Position numbers and translations under genes: made by a program
The notes under the pieces: model-generated
Seen by the model: only the letters and a program-made list of their open reading frames with translations
Told to the model about the DNA's origin: nothing
Database searches by the model: none
Part shown: piece by piece, positions 1 through 7,869 of the stretch
Position numbering within the stretch: the stretch's first letter is position 1
How the letters are laid out: the number at the start of each line of letters is the position of its first letter
Origin: Spirochaetota bacterium
GTDB lineage: Bacteria > Spirochaetota > Spirochaetia > Treponematales > UBA12059
DNA: 13,506 nucleotides
Direction: 5' to 3'
Assembly: GCA_022709445.1 (NCBI GenBank)
Contig: JAKLIU010000026.1
Coordinates: forward strand, 1 to 13,506

Positions 1-1
1 G

Positions 2-145
2 AGGGTGATAGAGCGGGCCGGGGTCTGGCTCGACTCGGGCGCCCGCTTCGGCACGGGAGGCGACGGGTTCGCCAGGCTCAACTTCGGCTGCCCCCGCTCC
101 GCCCTGGCCGCGGCGGTCGATCGCCTGGCCAAGGCCTTCGGCTAG
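2..145 (+). CDS. patB: MalY/PatB-type aminotransferase-fold C-S lyase, C-terminal fragment
   Basis: Only the last 47 codons, ending in TAG, lie in the window; the 5' part is off the left edge. The visible tail has the pattern typical of the C-terminus of MalY/PatB proteins (fold-type I, PLP-dependent): WLDSGARFG, then GxGFxRLNFGCPRS, then a final amphipathic helix LxxAVDRLAKAF. In this family the Arg of the R-x-N motif binds the substrate carboxylate. Family members cleave C-S bonds in cystathionine or cysteine, giving homocysteine or sulfide; some act mainly as regulators. The gene converges on asd, with stop codons 32 bp apart, so it is not part of the methionine operon. It could still be related in function as a source of sulfide or homocysteine. 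The family call rests on a short tail; a general class I/II aminotransferase cannot be excluded. Confidence 0.72.
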   Translation, partial: RVIERAGVWLDSGARFGTGGDGFARLNFGCPRSALAAAVDRLAKAFG

Positions 146-186
146 GCGACCGCCCGAGGCTACGCGACCGCCCGAGGCTACGCGAG
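140..186. repeat. 18-bp tandem repeat spanning both convergent stop codons
   Basis: Two full 18-bp units (140-157 and 158-175, consensus GGCTASGCGACCGCCCGA) are followed by a partial third unit from 176 to about 185. The two full units differ at one base (145 G versus 163 C). The patB stop TAG lies in unit 1. Because 18 is a multiple of three, the complement of each unit also gives a TAG in the asd frame: the used stop at 178-180, with in-frame copies at 160-162 and 142-144. The pattern looks like replication slippage at the junction of the two genes. Confidence 0.85.
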
Positions 187-211
187 AGCCGGTTCCAGCT
201 CTCGCGTAGCC
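176..211. terminator. Perfect 14-bp inverted repeat between convergent genes, possible bidirectional terminator
   Basis: Left arm GGCTACGCGAGAGC (176-189) and right arm GCTCTCGCGTAGCC (198-211) are exact reverse complements around an 8-nt loop. The stem covers the last codons and the stop of asd and lies 30 bp past the patB stop, where a shared terminator is expected. Neither strand has a U tract after the stem, so it is not a textbook intrinsic terminator. It may instead stabilise 3' ends, or end transcription together with Rho. Confidence 0.55.
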
Positions 212-1284
212 GCCGTCCCGAGGGCCTCGGCCCCGCGCACGTAGCCCTTCGCCACGCAGAGCTCGGCGAGCAGGACCGTCCCGCCCGCGGCTCCCCGGAC
301 CGTGTTGTGCGACAGGAGCTCGAACTTCCAGTCCATGATCGGGCAGGGCCTGAGCCTGCCCGCGCTCACCGCCATGCCGCCGCCCGCATCCCGGTCCAGG
401 CGCGGCTGGGGGCGGTCCTCCTCGTCGCGGTAGCGTACCGGCGACTCGACCGCCGACGGCAGGCCAAGGCCCGCTGACTCGCCGGAAAAACCGGACCAGG
501 CCGAGAGGATCTCCCCGTGGCCCGCCGGCCGGGCCAGCTTGATCGATACGGCCGCCAGGTGGCCGTCGCTGACCGCCACCCGGTGGCAGGCCGCGCCCAG
601 GCGGATGCCGGCGAAGTCCACGCGGGGGCGCCCCTCGTCGCGCAGCGTACCCAGGAGCTTGAGCGGCTCGGTCTCCAGTTTCTCCTCCTCCCCCTCGATG
701 AACGGAACCGCGTTGTCCAGGAGGTCCAGTGACGGCACCCCGGGGTAGCCGGCCCCCGAGGCGGCCTGCAGGGTGACCACCTGCGCCGACGATACGCCGA
801 AGCGATCGTGCAGGGGCTTGAGCGCAAGGGCCAGGCCGATGGTGGAGCAGTTTGGATTGGTGACGATGGCCCCGCCCCGCGGCCAGGCCTGGAGCCGGGC
901 CAGGGCCAGGTGCGATGGATTGATCTCGGGCACCACCAGCGGCACGTCGTCGCGCATGCGGTGGTTCCTGGCGTTCGACACGACCAGCGCGCCGTCTCCC
1001 GCCCAGGCCTCCTCCACCCCGCCGGCCACCGAGGAGTCCAGGGCGGAGAACGCGAGCGCGATTCCGGGCAGGGGAGCGCAGCCGCGAACGGTCATCCCGG
1101 ACGCGGCCGCGGGCATGGGCGACGGGAGCAACCAGCGCGCGGCCTCCGCGTAGGGCCTGCCCTCCGACCTGCCGGATGCGCACAGGGCCACCGGCTCGAA
1201 CCAGGGATGGGAAAAGAGGAGCGACACCAGGCGCTGTCCCACCGCCCCGGTCGCCCCGAGTATCGCCACGGGTATCTTCTTCAC
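178..1284 (-). CDS. asd: Aspartate-semialdehyde dehydrogenase (archaeal/fungal-type)
   Basis: Reduces aspartyl-4-phosphate to aspartate semialdehyde with NADPH, in the cytoplasm; here the product is the carbon skeleton for homocysteine. The N-terminal nucleotide-binding loop GATGAVGQR is at residues 10-18, the catalytic cysteine is Cys146 in NPNCST, the family block SGAGYPGVPSLDLLDN is at 176-191, and the catalytic-type His is His242 in DGH. The predicted length of 368 residues fits this subtype (about 350). I chose a GTG start at 1284 because GGAAAGGAAAC lies 5 nt upstream, the same sequence that precedes metH. The in-frame ATG at 1302 would add six residues but lacks a ribosome-binding site. 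Last gene of the operon, 23 bp after metH. Its C-terminal codons form the hairpin at 176-211. Confidence 0.93.
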   Translation of the reverse strand: MKKIPVAILGATGAVGQRLVSLLFSHPWFEPVALCASGRSEGRPYAEAARWLLPSPMPAAASGMTVRGCAPLPGIALAFSALDSSVAGGVEEAWAGDGALVVSNARNHRMRDDVPLVVPEINPSHLALARLQAWPRGGAIVTNPNCSTIGLALALKPLHDRFGVSSAQVVTLQAASGAGYPGVPSLDLLDNAVPFIEGEEEKLETEPLKLLGTLRDEGRPRVDFAGIRLGAACHRVAVSDGHLAAVSIKLARPAGHGEILSAWSGFSGESAGLGLPSAVESPVRYRDEEDRPQPRLDRDAGGGMAVSAGRLRPCPIMDWKFELLSHNTVRGAAGGTVLLAELCVAKGYVRGAEALGTAATRELEPALA

Positions 1285-1289
1285 GATGC

Positions 1290-1300
1290 GTTTCCTTTCC
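1290..1300 (-). promoter_or_regulatory. Ribosome-binding site that decides the asd start
   Basis: On the - strand this reads GGAAAGGAAAC and lies 5 nt before GTG 1284. The identical 11-mer at 4738-4748 lies 4 nt before the metH ATG. This argues for the GTG start of asd over the ATG at 1302, which overlaps this site. Confidence 0.6.
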
Positions 1301-1307
1301 ATGTCGA

Positions 1308-4300
1308 TCACGCGTCCAGGTACTCGGCCCGGGGATCGGCGCACACCAGGGCGGTCACGCTGAACTCCGGTTCCAGCTGGCCGCCCGGTCCGCAGCGCAG
1401 GCCGATGCTCGCCGCGCCGAGCAGGTCCAGGAGCCGCCCGTTTGCCTCGGCGCCCGGACAGCCCGGGAAGCCGAACGAGTAGCGGCGCCCCGCGGCCTGG
1501 CGGGCACGCGTCATCGCGCCGACTGATCCCGCGCCTCCTGTTTCCGCGGCGGACCCGCCCGCTGCCAGGCGGTGGACCAGGACGGCGGCCGCCTCGGCCA
1601 GGGCGGCCAGGAGCCCGTGCGCCCGCAGGTAGCGGTCCGCCGAACCCGATGCCCGCACCGAGCGCAGGTAGGCGGCGGCCGGCTCGCCCAGGGTCACGCA
1701 CAGGGCAGTCGCCTGCCCGCCTTCATGGAACCAGTCGGCCACCGAACGCCGCCCGCCCCCGGTTTCCCTGGGGAAGCTGAAGGATACCGGGAAGGCTCCG
1801 CCAAGGACCGTGAGCCCGACCGTGTCGGCGTCGGGCTTGGTCACGCCGCAGGCCGCAGCCAGGTAGCGGGCCCTAACGCCGCCGGCCGCCGTCAGGTCGG
1901 CCACCGCCTCACGGAGCGCGGCGCGCCCTTCGGCCAGGTCGCTCGCCGGATAGCGCCACCGGCCGCGCAGGAGAGCTTCCGCATCCATGGCCGACAGGAG
2001 TTCGCCGTAGCCCAGCTCGCCGGCCGGGCACGCTCCGTCCGAGTCGCGCGACGGAATGCAGGATCCGTCCGCCTGCGGTGCCGGAGCGCGAGCGCTGCCC
2101 GCGTCCGCGAGCGGTCCCGGTCCTCCCGTGCGCGCGTCCCCGGCTTTCACCGCAACCTCGCATGCGGCGCCGTCCGGACCGCAGCCGAATTCACGGAGGA
2201 GCCTGACGCCGTGGAACGGATCGCCCGCCCATGCGACCCTCCCCGGCAGGATGGGCAGGAGGCGGTCACGCACGTGGTCCGCCCTGGCGGCCGCGCCGCC
2301 GCAGATGAGCAGCGGGGGCCGGGGGAGCAGGGACAGTTCGCGCGCGACCGCCTCCATCTCCGGCAGGGAGCGGGTGAGGAGGCCGGAGACGCCCACGGCC
2401 AGGGCGCCACCGCGCGAGGCCGCGAGCGCGATGTCCGCGGCGCGGCGGTCGGTGCCCAGGTCCAGGACACGGTAACCCGAGGCTTCCATCACCATGCCGG
2501 CCAGGTTCTTCCCGATGTCGTGCAGGTCGCCGCGCACCGTGGCCAGCACCACCGGCGGGCCGTCGTCCCGGTCTCCGGCCAGGGCGGCGCGGGCCTCCTT
2601 GAGCGCTTCCCGCGCCGCGTCGGCTGAGCGCATGACCGCTGGCAGGGCGGTGCGGCCGCTTTCGTAGCCGGCGGCGACCCCGAGCAGGGCGGCCGTGATC
2701 GTCTCGGCCACGAGCGGAAACTCCGTTCCCTCGAGCCTGGCCCGCGCTCCGGCCTGGCCCGCTCGCGGGACATCTCCCCGGGCCACTGCGGAGGCGAGCG
2801 CGCCGAGCGCATCCTCCGGCTCGTTCCGAACCCGCTCCGTGTCCGCCTCGGCGCTCGCGCTTCCCCGGCCTTCCGGCGTCGCGGAAAAGCCGGAGACCAG
2901 GGCCTCCAGGGCTTCGGCCCCGCCTCCGTCCAGCACCGCGTCCGCGAGCGAGGAGAAGGCATCGCCGGGAACCAGGCCGGCTATTCGGGGATCGACGATG
3001 GCCGCACCGAGGCCAGCCCGCCTGGCCCGCTGCAGGAAACGCGCGGTGAAATGCGCCCGCAGAGCGCGGGGCAGGCCGAAGGAAACGTTCCCGACGCCGA
3101 GCACCGTGGCAGCCCGCGGGTACTCGCGCGACAGCGACCTGACGGCCGCCAGGGTCTCCGAGGCGGCGGATGCGTCGCCGGCGGCCACCGGGAAGGTGCA
3201 CGCGTCGAAGGCCAGGTCGGCGTCCGAGAGCCCGGCACGGACGGCCAGCTCGCGCAGCCTCGCGCAGATGTCGAGCTTGGCTTCCGCGGTCTTGGCGGGA
3301 CCGTCGCGGTCCAAGGCCAGGCAGACCACCGCCGCCCCGTATTCCCGGGCCAGGGAGAAGATCCGTTCCGCCCGGCCCCGGTCCTCCAGGTTCACCGAGT
3401 TGACCAGGGGCCGGCCGCCGACCATGGGCAGGGCCGCGGCGATTGCCGCGGGCTCCACGCTGTCCAGCGACAGGGCGGCTTCCATGACCGGCGAACAGCG
3501 GCCGGCGATGCGGGCCAGGAGAGAAGCTTCCTCACCCGCGGCCGCGGCGACGCAGAGGTCCACGGCGGCCGCGCCACGCGATCCCCGCTCGATGACGAAA
3601 CCCGCCATAGCTCCGTCGTCGCCCCCGGCGAGCGCGGCCTTGAACGAAGCGCTCCCGGACGCGTTGGCGCGCTCGTCGATCACCAGGAAGTCCCCGTCCG
3701 CGCGGAAGGCCCGCGAGCCGGACGCCAGCGCGAATGATCGCGGCGCGAAGGACCGGGGAGCGGCCCGCCTGGGCCCGATGGAGCCGGCCCCGCGCGTCGC
3801 GTCCAGCTCCCGCCTGAGCGCGGCTATGTGCGCCGGTCCCGTGCCGCAGCAGCCTCCGGCGATCGCCGCGCCGTGCCTGAGGGCCAGGCCGGCGACCAGG
3901 CGCCCGAACTCGCCCGGCTCGACGGGCCACCGGGCGCGGCCTTCTCCTGCCACGGGCAGGCCGGCGTTGGGCATCACGGACACGGGCAGGGACGTGGCCC
4001 TGGACAGGGTTCCGAGCGCCCCCTCCAGCTCCCGCGGGCCGCCGGAGCAATTGACGCCGAGGGCCGCCGGTCCGAACGGCTCCATGATCGCGGCGAAGGC
4101 GTCCAGGTCCGCGCCGCAGAGGAGCCGCCCGTTGGCGTCCACCGTGGCGCTGACGATGAACGGCACCCGGCGGCCGAGCGTCCCGCAGGCCTCGGCGAGC
4201 GCGCCGGCCGCGGCCTTGCACTGGAGCGTGTCCTGCACGGTCTCCACCAGGACCAGGTCGACCCCGCCCTCCATCAAGCCGAGCATCTGCGGCAGGTACG

Positions 4301-4733
4301 ACGCCCGGAGCTCCGCGTACGAGCCCGAGCCCAGGCTCGGCGCGCCTCGGCCCGGCCCCACCGAGCCGGCCACCCAGCGCTTCCGGCCGTCGGCAGCGGT
4401 TGCCCGTGACGCCTCTTTGGCAGCCAGGCTCGCGGCAGCCGCGTTGAGACTGCGGCACCCGGCCGCCGGGTCCGTGCCCGCGCCCGGGAGGAAACCGGGG
4501 ATGGCCAGCAGTTCCGCCAGGCTCGAGCCGAAGGTGGCCGTCTTGACGATGTCCGCGCCTGCCTCGAGGTAGGCGCGGTGGAGGCCGCGCAGGACACCGG
4601 CCCGCTCCAGCGGAACCAGCTCGCGCGGGACCGCGTCGCCGGGGGCCAGGAGCTCGTTCAGCATGGTGCCCGTCGCGCCGTCGCAGACCAGGCAGCCTTT
4701 CGCCAGCGCCTCCGTTAATTTTTCATGACTCAT
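1308..4733 (-). CDS. metH: Cobalamin-dependent methionine synthase
   Basis: Transfers the methyl group of 5-methyl-tetrahydrofolate to homocysteine through bound cobalamin; cytoplasmic. All modules are visible in the 1141 residues. The homocysteine domain (about 1-310) has zinc ligands Cys229 (VNCSGG) and Cys295-Cys296 (GGCCGTGP). The pterin domain spans about 345-620 (NASGS, NSVNLED, GVGNVSFGLP). The cobalamin cap (about 635-720) carries LPAVMRSADAA. The B12 domain (about 727-845) has DLHDIGKN with axial ligand His738. The reactivation domain (about 905-1141) ends with RYSFGFPGCP (1084-1093). E. coli MetH is about 1227 residues; most of the shortening is in the reactivation domain, after an Ala/Pro/Gly-rich linker (about 860-905). 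The start overlaps the metF end by 11 bp and uses the SD GGAAAGGAAAC inside metF. Confidence 0.96.
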   Translation of the reverse strand: MSHEKLTEALAKGCLVCDGATGTMLNELLAPGDAVPRELVPLERAGVLRGLHRAYLEAGADIVKTATFGSSLAELLAIPGFLPGAGTDPAAGCRSLNAAAASLAAKEASRATAADGRKRWVAGSVGPGRGAPSLGSGSYAELRASYLPQMLGLMEGGVDLVLVETVQDTLQCKAAAGALAEACGTLGRRVPFIVSATVDANGRLLCGADLDAFAAIMEPFGPAALGVNCSGGPRELEGALGTLSRATSLPVSVMPNAGLPVAGEGRARWPVEPGEFGRLVAGLALRHGAAIAGGCCGTGPAHIAALRRELDATRGAGSIGPRRAAPRSFAPRSFALASGSRAFRADGDFLVIDERANASGSASFKAALAGGDDGAMAGFVIERGSRGAAAVDLCVAAAAGEEASLLARIAGRCSPVMEAALSLDSVEPAAIAAALPMVGGRPLVNSVNLEDRGRAERIFSLAREYGAAVVCLALDRDGPAKTAEAKLDICARLRELAVRAGLSDADLAFDACTFPVAAGDASAASETLAAVRSLSREYPRAATVLGVGNVSFGLPRALRAHFTARFLQRARRAGLGAAIVDPRIAGLVPGDAFSSLADAVLDGGGAEALEALVSGFSATPEGRGSASAEADTERVRNEPEDALGALASAVARGDVPRAGQAGARARLEGTEFPLVAETITAALLGVAAGYESGRTALPAVMRSADAAREALKEARAALAGDRDDGPPVVLATVRGDLHDIGKNLAGMVMEASGYRVLDLGTDRRAADIALAASRGGALAVGVSGLLTRSLPEMEAVARELSLLPRPPLLICGGAAARADHVRDRLLPILPGRVAWAGDPFHGVRLLREFGCGPDGAACEVAVKAGDARTGGPGPLADAGSARAPAPQADGSCIPSRDSDGACPAGELGYGELLSAMDAEALLRGRWRYPASDLAEGRAALREAVADLTAAGGVRARYLAAACGVTKPDADTVGLTVLGGAFPVSFSFPRETGGGRRSVADWFHEGGQATALCVTLGEPAAAYLRSVRASGSADRYLRAHGLLAALAEAAAVLVHRLAAGGSAAETGGAGSVGAMTRARQAAGRRYSFGFPGCPGAEANGRLLDLLGAASIGLRCGPGGQLEPEFSVTALVCADPRAEYLDA

Positions 4734-5697
4734 GTCCGTTTCCTTTCCGCCGGCCGGCCCCGTACACCAGGTCAAGGGTCCGGAGCGTATCCTCGGCCCT
4801 GCCCATGGTGAAGAAATGCACGCAGGGAGCGCCGGCGAGGTACAGTGACTCGACCAGGCGCGAGGCGAAGCGTATGCCCGCGTCGCGCTCGGCGGCCGGG
4901 GTCCTTGCCTCCTCCAGGGCCGTCGCCAGTTCCCTGGGCACGGTCACGTGGAAGGCACCCGGTACCGAGCGCAGCGACCTCAGGGAGGTCAGCGCCTTGA
5001 CCCCCGGTATGACCGGAACCGTCACGCCCGCGGCCCGCGCCCGCTCCACGTAATCCCGGTAAAGGCCCGCGTCGAAGAGCATCTGGGTGAGGACCCAGTG
5101 CGCGCCCGCGCCGACCTTGCGCGCCAGGGCGTCCATGTCGGCCTCCGGGTTGGGCGAGCAGGGGTGCTTCTCCGGATAGCCGGCCACCCCCACGCCCAGC
5201 CCGGCGGGAAGCCCGTCCTCCCTGCCCGAGCAGTAGTGCCCGCGGTTCAGCTCGGAAGCGAGCCTGACCAGGTCGACCGCCCCGGGCAATTCGGCTCCCG
5301 GGGACAGGGCGGAGTAGCGTTCATCGCCGCGCACCGCGAACACGTCGCCGAAGCCCGCGTAGCGCAGGTCGATGAACTCGTCCTCCGCGCGGAAGCGGTC
5401 GTTGCCTATGCAGACCACGTGCGGCACCACGACGGCGCCCGAGCGCTCCCTCACGGCGACGCACAGGCCCAGCGTGCCCGGCTTGCCCCTGGTGGGCGCG
5501 GCCACCGGCACGCCGCCCTCGTCCTTCCAGTAGCGGCCGCAGGGATGGTCGGTCACGCTGATGAACGCGGGGTCCGCTGCCATCAGGGCATCCACCGCCG
5601 ACAGCACGGCGGCTGGGTCACCGCCGCGTACCGGCGGGACCAGTTCAAAGGAAACACGCGGGCGTCCCGAGCCCAGCGCACTCACCACGGCGCTCAT
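4723..5697 (-). CDS. metF: 5,10-methylenetetrahydrofolate reductase
   Basis: FAD enzyme that reduces 5,10-methylene-tetrahydrofolate to 5-methyl-tetrahydrofolate, the methyl donor for MetH encoded next. The predicted 324 residues match a short bacterial MTHFR TIM barrel. Visible marks are Glu18 in FELVPP (the conserved catalytic-type acid), FISVTDHP (45-52), VPHVVCIG (91-98), FAVRGDERYS (120-129), GYPEKHP (173-179) and WVLTQMLFD (201-209). The start at 5697 has the SD AAGGAG and forms an ATGA overlap with the stop of the UPF0280 gene, so translation is probably coupled. Longer upstream starts would run into the UPF0280 gene. No MetV-like partner is nearby, so the electron donor (NAD(P)H or ferredoxin) cannot be told from the sequence. 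Confidence 0.95.
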   Translation of the reverse strand: MSAVVSALGSGRPRVSFELVPPVRGGDPAAVLSAVDALMAADPAFISVTDHPCGRYWKDEGGVPVAAPTRGKPGTLGLCVAVRERSGAVVVPHVVCIGNDRFRAEDEFIDLRYAGFGDVFAVRGDERYSALSPGAELPGAVDLVRLASELNRGHYCSGREDGLPAGLGVGVAGYPEKHPCSPNPEADMDALARKVGAGAHWVLTQMLFDAGLYRDYVERARAAGVTVPVIPGVKALTSLRSLRSVPGAFHVTVPRELATALEEARTPAAERDAGIRFASRLVESLYLAGAPCVHFFTMGRAEDTLRTLDLVYGAGRRKGNGHES

Positions 5698-6467
5698 GCG
5701 ACGCTCCTTCCGCTCGGCTGCCGGCCGCTCTCCAGCGCCGGCACCAGGGGAAACGGGCCGCGGTACGCCGCCCGCCCGCCCGCCGCCGCGAACACGGCCA
5801 GCGGACCGCCGGGCCTCCCGGCCAGAGCGGCCGCATCCTCGACCTCGTCCGGGCCGCCCACCATGTTGCCTCCGCGGGTCGCCCATGCGTCCGCCAGCGA
5901 GCAGCGCACCGCCACCGCGGCGCAGAGGTCAGCCCGGCCCAGGCTGGCCGAATGGCCCAGCCGCCCGGAAGAGCCGGCCACGCCCCACCTGCCCGCCGGC
6001 AGCTCCATGGCCAGCCTGCCGGAAAACACCGCGTCGCCCGGCCACAGGCCCGTCACGAACGGTTCCTTGGCCAGGATCGCGCAATCGCCGCCGTTCTCCA
6101 CGAACGCCTCGCGCGCCCCCGCGGCCGCCAGCCAGTCCAGGACGCAATCCGCGACCGCCCCGGCCACGGCAGCCATCGGGCCGACGCAGGCGGCCCCGGC
6201 AGCCTCGTCCATGGCCCGGACCACCGGCGGCGCGGACCCGTCCGCGGGCAGGGGCGCCCAGGAGCGGCCCCAGGAGGGGCTCTTCTCCAGCTGCGCCCCG
6301 AGCTGGGCGCGCAGCCCGGCCAGGGCGCGCGCGGCCCCGAAGGCCAGGGCCGGATCCCACGAGGCGCGGTCCACGCCGACCAGCAAGTCGCTCTGCCCGG
6401 CCCGCAGCTCGAACAGCCTGAAGCGATCCTCGCGCAGGGAATCCCGGTAACGTTTCGCCTCAGCCAT
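5694..6467 (-). CDS. UPF0280 / COG2122 (ApbE-like) protein, homocysteine synthesis accessory
   Basis: Predicted 257-residue cytoplasmic protein of the UPF0280 family, distantly related to the flavin transferase ApbE. Diagnostic blocks are PPVVRAMDEAA (80-90), GPMAAVAGAVAD (96-107), VENGGD (123-128), WPGDAVFSGRL (142-152), GVAGSSGRLGHS (162-173) and SLADAWATRGGN (190-201). In Methanosarcina acetivorans (MA1715) and in Desulfovibrio, members of this family are tied to homocysteine formation from aspartate semialdehyde together with a COG1900/DUF39 protein; the exact chemical role is unsettled. The placement here, between the DUF39-ferredoxin gene and metF, agrees with that. The start at 6467 has GGAGG 6 nt upstream and overlaps the preceding gene by 8 bp (ATGGCTGA). 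Confidence 0.9.
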   Translation of the reverse strand: MAEAKRYRDSLREDRFRLFELRAGQSDLLVGVDRASWDPALAFGAARALAGLRAQLGAQLEKSPSWGRSWAPLPADGSAPPVVRAMDEAAGAACVGPMAAVAGAVADCVLDWLAAAGAREAFVENGGDCAILAKEPFVTGLWPGDAVFSGRLAMELPAGRWGVAGSSGRLGHSASLGRADLCAAVAVRCSLADAWATRGGNMVGGPDEVEDAAALAGRPGGPLAVFAAAGGRAAYRGPFPLVPALESGRQPSGRSVA

Positions 6468-7869
6468 GGCGGGCCTCCGGCTCGGAGCGGAATGCGCCGC
6501 GGGGGCAGACGCCCGCGCAGGTCCCGCAGCCCGCGCAGGCGGATGCGTCGTAGGCGAGGTGCGGGCCCTCGCCTTCCAGCGAGAGCGCACGAGCCGGGCA
6601 GTGGGACACGCAGGCCCCGCAGTCGACGCAGAGCCGGCGCGCGTAACCCGCGGGTCCGGTCCGGGACGGATCGACGACGCCTTCTGGAGGCGATGCCGCG
6701 GAGGCGGGTGCGGACAACGACGTCGCGGCGGCGAGCGGCCGCGGGCTCGCCCGGGCCGGCAGGGCTTCCACCGGCGGGCGCACCGGGAAGCGCCCGGCGC
6801 GCACCAGGTCGCGCAACTCCCGGGCGAGTTCCCGGGCCTTGGCGAGAGAGGACGAGCAGGCGGAGCGCGATCGCACGCCTGCGATCTCCACCGAGCCGGA
6901 GCGCAGCTCGGCGTAGCTGGTCTCCAGCACCACGGGCCTGCCGGCGGCCCCGTAGTCGCGGACCTGTACCGTTATATCCTCATCGCGCACCGACAGCGCA
7001 TGCGCCGCCTCCGCGTCGGGTACCGGCAGGCAGAAGGCGACGCCCAGGAACAGCGACACCCCGTAACCGGGCACGGCGGCCGCGGCGACGAAGCGCGGGT
7101 CGGCCGCTTTGAGGTCGGCCCGCAGCGCCAGGGTCCGCGAGCCGCGCACGGGCAGGCCCTTTCCGTTCACCGGGACCTCCGTGTCGAACTGGGTTCCGCA
7201 CCCGGTCACCATGCCGACCGCCCCGCCCACCCAGGCGGCCGTGCCCGCGCCTATGAAGCGCGCCTGCGGGTCGTTGAGAAGCGGACTCAGCTCCCCGGAG
7301 GTCGCGTACGAGACGGTGCCGTAGCGCGGCTCCAGCACGCCCAGGTAGGTGCGCAGCGCGCGGTCCGAGCCGTTGGTGCCAGCGCCGTAATTCTGGTATG
7401 CGTTCCTCGGGTTGTCGAACCAGGCCTCGTTCAGGTCGGCGAGCCGGACCCGCGCCGAAACCGAGCGGCCGGGATAGCAGTCCGTTCCCTTCCCGCGCGC
7501 CTCCAGGCGGACCTCGCCGCCCCGCACCAGGGTCTCGATGACGTGCGCGCCGCCGAAGCCCGGGTCCCCGGGGCGTTCCGCGGTAGCGCCCAGGTAGGCG
7601 TCCACGGCGGCGACGCCCCCGTATGCCGGCACCCCGTCCAGGCTCAGCTCCTCCATCCTGATGGGCGGGCTCCCGTGCCCGAAGTTGATGAACACCCCGC
7701 TCGAGCACATGGGCGCGAAGGTGGCCACCGTCACCGCGTCCACGCGCCTGCACAGTTCCTCCGCGTCCGCCTCGCGGGCAAGCAGCTTGAACTCGCCGGC
7801 GGTGAGCACGGCCGCCTCTCCCGCGGCGATCTTCGCCTGTATCTCGTCCCAACCCTTGTTCGTCTTCAT
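6460..7869 (-). CDS. DUF39/COG1900 homocysteine synthesis protein fused to a 2x[4Fe-4S] ferredoxin domain
   Basis: Predicted 469-residue protein. Residues 1 to about 365 form the DUF39 (COG1900) domain, which in methanogens builds homocysteine from aspartate semialdehyde and a sulfide-derived sulfur, probably via a persulfide. Cys55 (APMCSSG) and Cys131 (GTDCYPG) match the two conserved cysteines (as I recall, Cys54 and Cys131 of MA1821). Other blocks are INFGHGSPPI (61-70) and NPRNAYQNYGAGTNGS. An Ala/Pro-rich linker (about 366-408) leads to a ferredoxin-like tail with CVDCGACVSHCP (Cys414, 417, 420, 424) and CAGCGTCAGVCP (Cys445, 448, 451, 455), enough for two [4Fe-4S] clusters. In Methanosarcina the ferredoxin is a separate NIL-ferredoxin protein; here it is fused and I see no NIL or CBS domain. 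The start at 7869 has AGGGGA upstream and forms an ATGA overlap with lysC. Confidence 0.93.
   Translation of the reverse strand: MKTNKGWDEIQAKIAAGEAAVLTAGEFKLLAREADAEELCRRVDAVTVATFAPMCSSGVFINFGHGSPPIRMEELSLDGVPAYGGVAAVDAYLGATAERPGDPGFGGAHVIETLVRGGEVRLEARGKGTDCYPGRSVSARVRLADLNEAWFDNPRNAYQNYGAGTNGSDRALRTYLGVLEPRYGTVSYATSGELSPLLNDPQARFIGAGTAAWVGGAVGMVTGCGTQFDTEVPVNGKGLPVRGSRTLALRADLKAADPRFVAAAAVPGYGVSLFLGVAFCLPVPDAEAAHALSVRDEDITVQVRDYGAAGRPVVLETSYAELRSGSVEIAGVRSRSACSSSLAKARELARELRDLVRAGRFPVRPPVEALPARASPRPLAAATSLSAPASAASPPEGVVDPSRTGPAGYARRLCVDCGACVSHCPARALSLEGEGPHLAYDASACAGCGTCAGVCPRGAFRSEPEARHG

Noticed and set aside
1300..1302. ATG at 1302 as the asd start
   Set aside because: No SD lies upstream of it, and the site GGAAAGGAAAC overlapping it is well placed for GTG 1284. 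It remains the alternative.
1285..1701. N-terminal extension of asd to 1701
   Set aside because: It overlaps the 3' end of metH, is Arg/Gly-rich, and precedes the normal N-terminal GATGAVGQ loop by far too many residues.
2695..4572. 625-codon + strand frame opposite metH
   Set aside because: Shadow of metH: the translation is Ala/Arg/Ser-rich with no domain, while the - strand shows all MetH modules.
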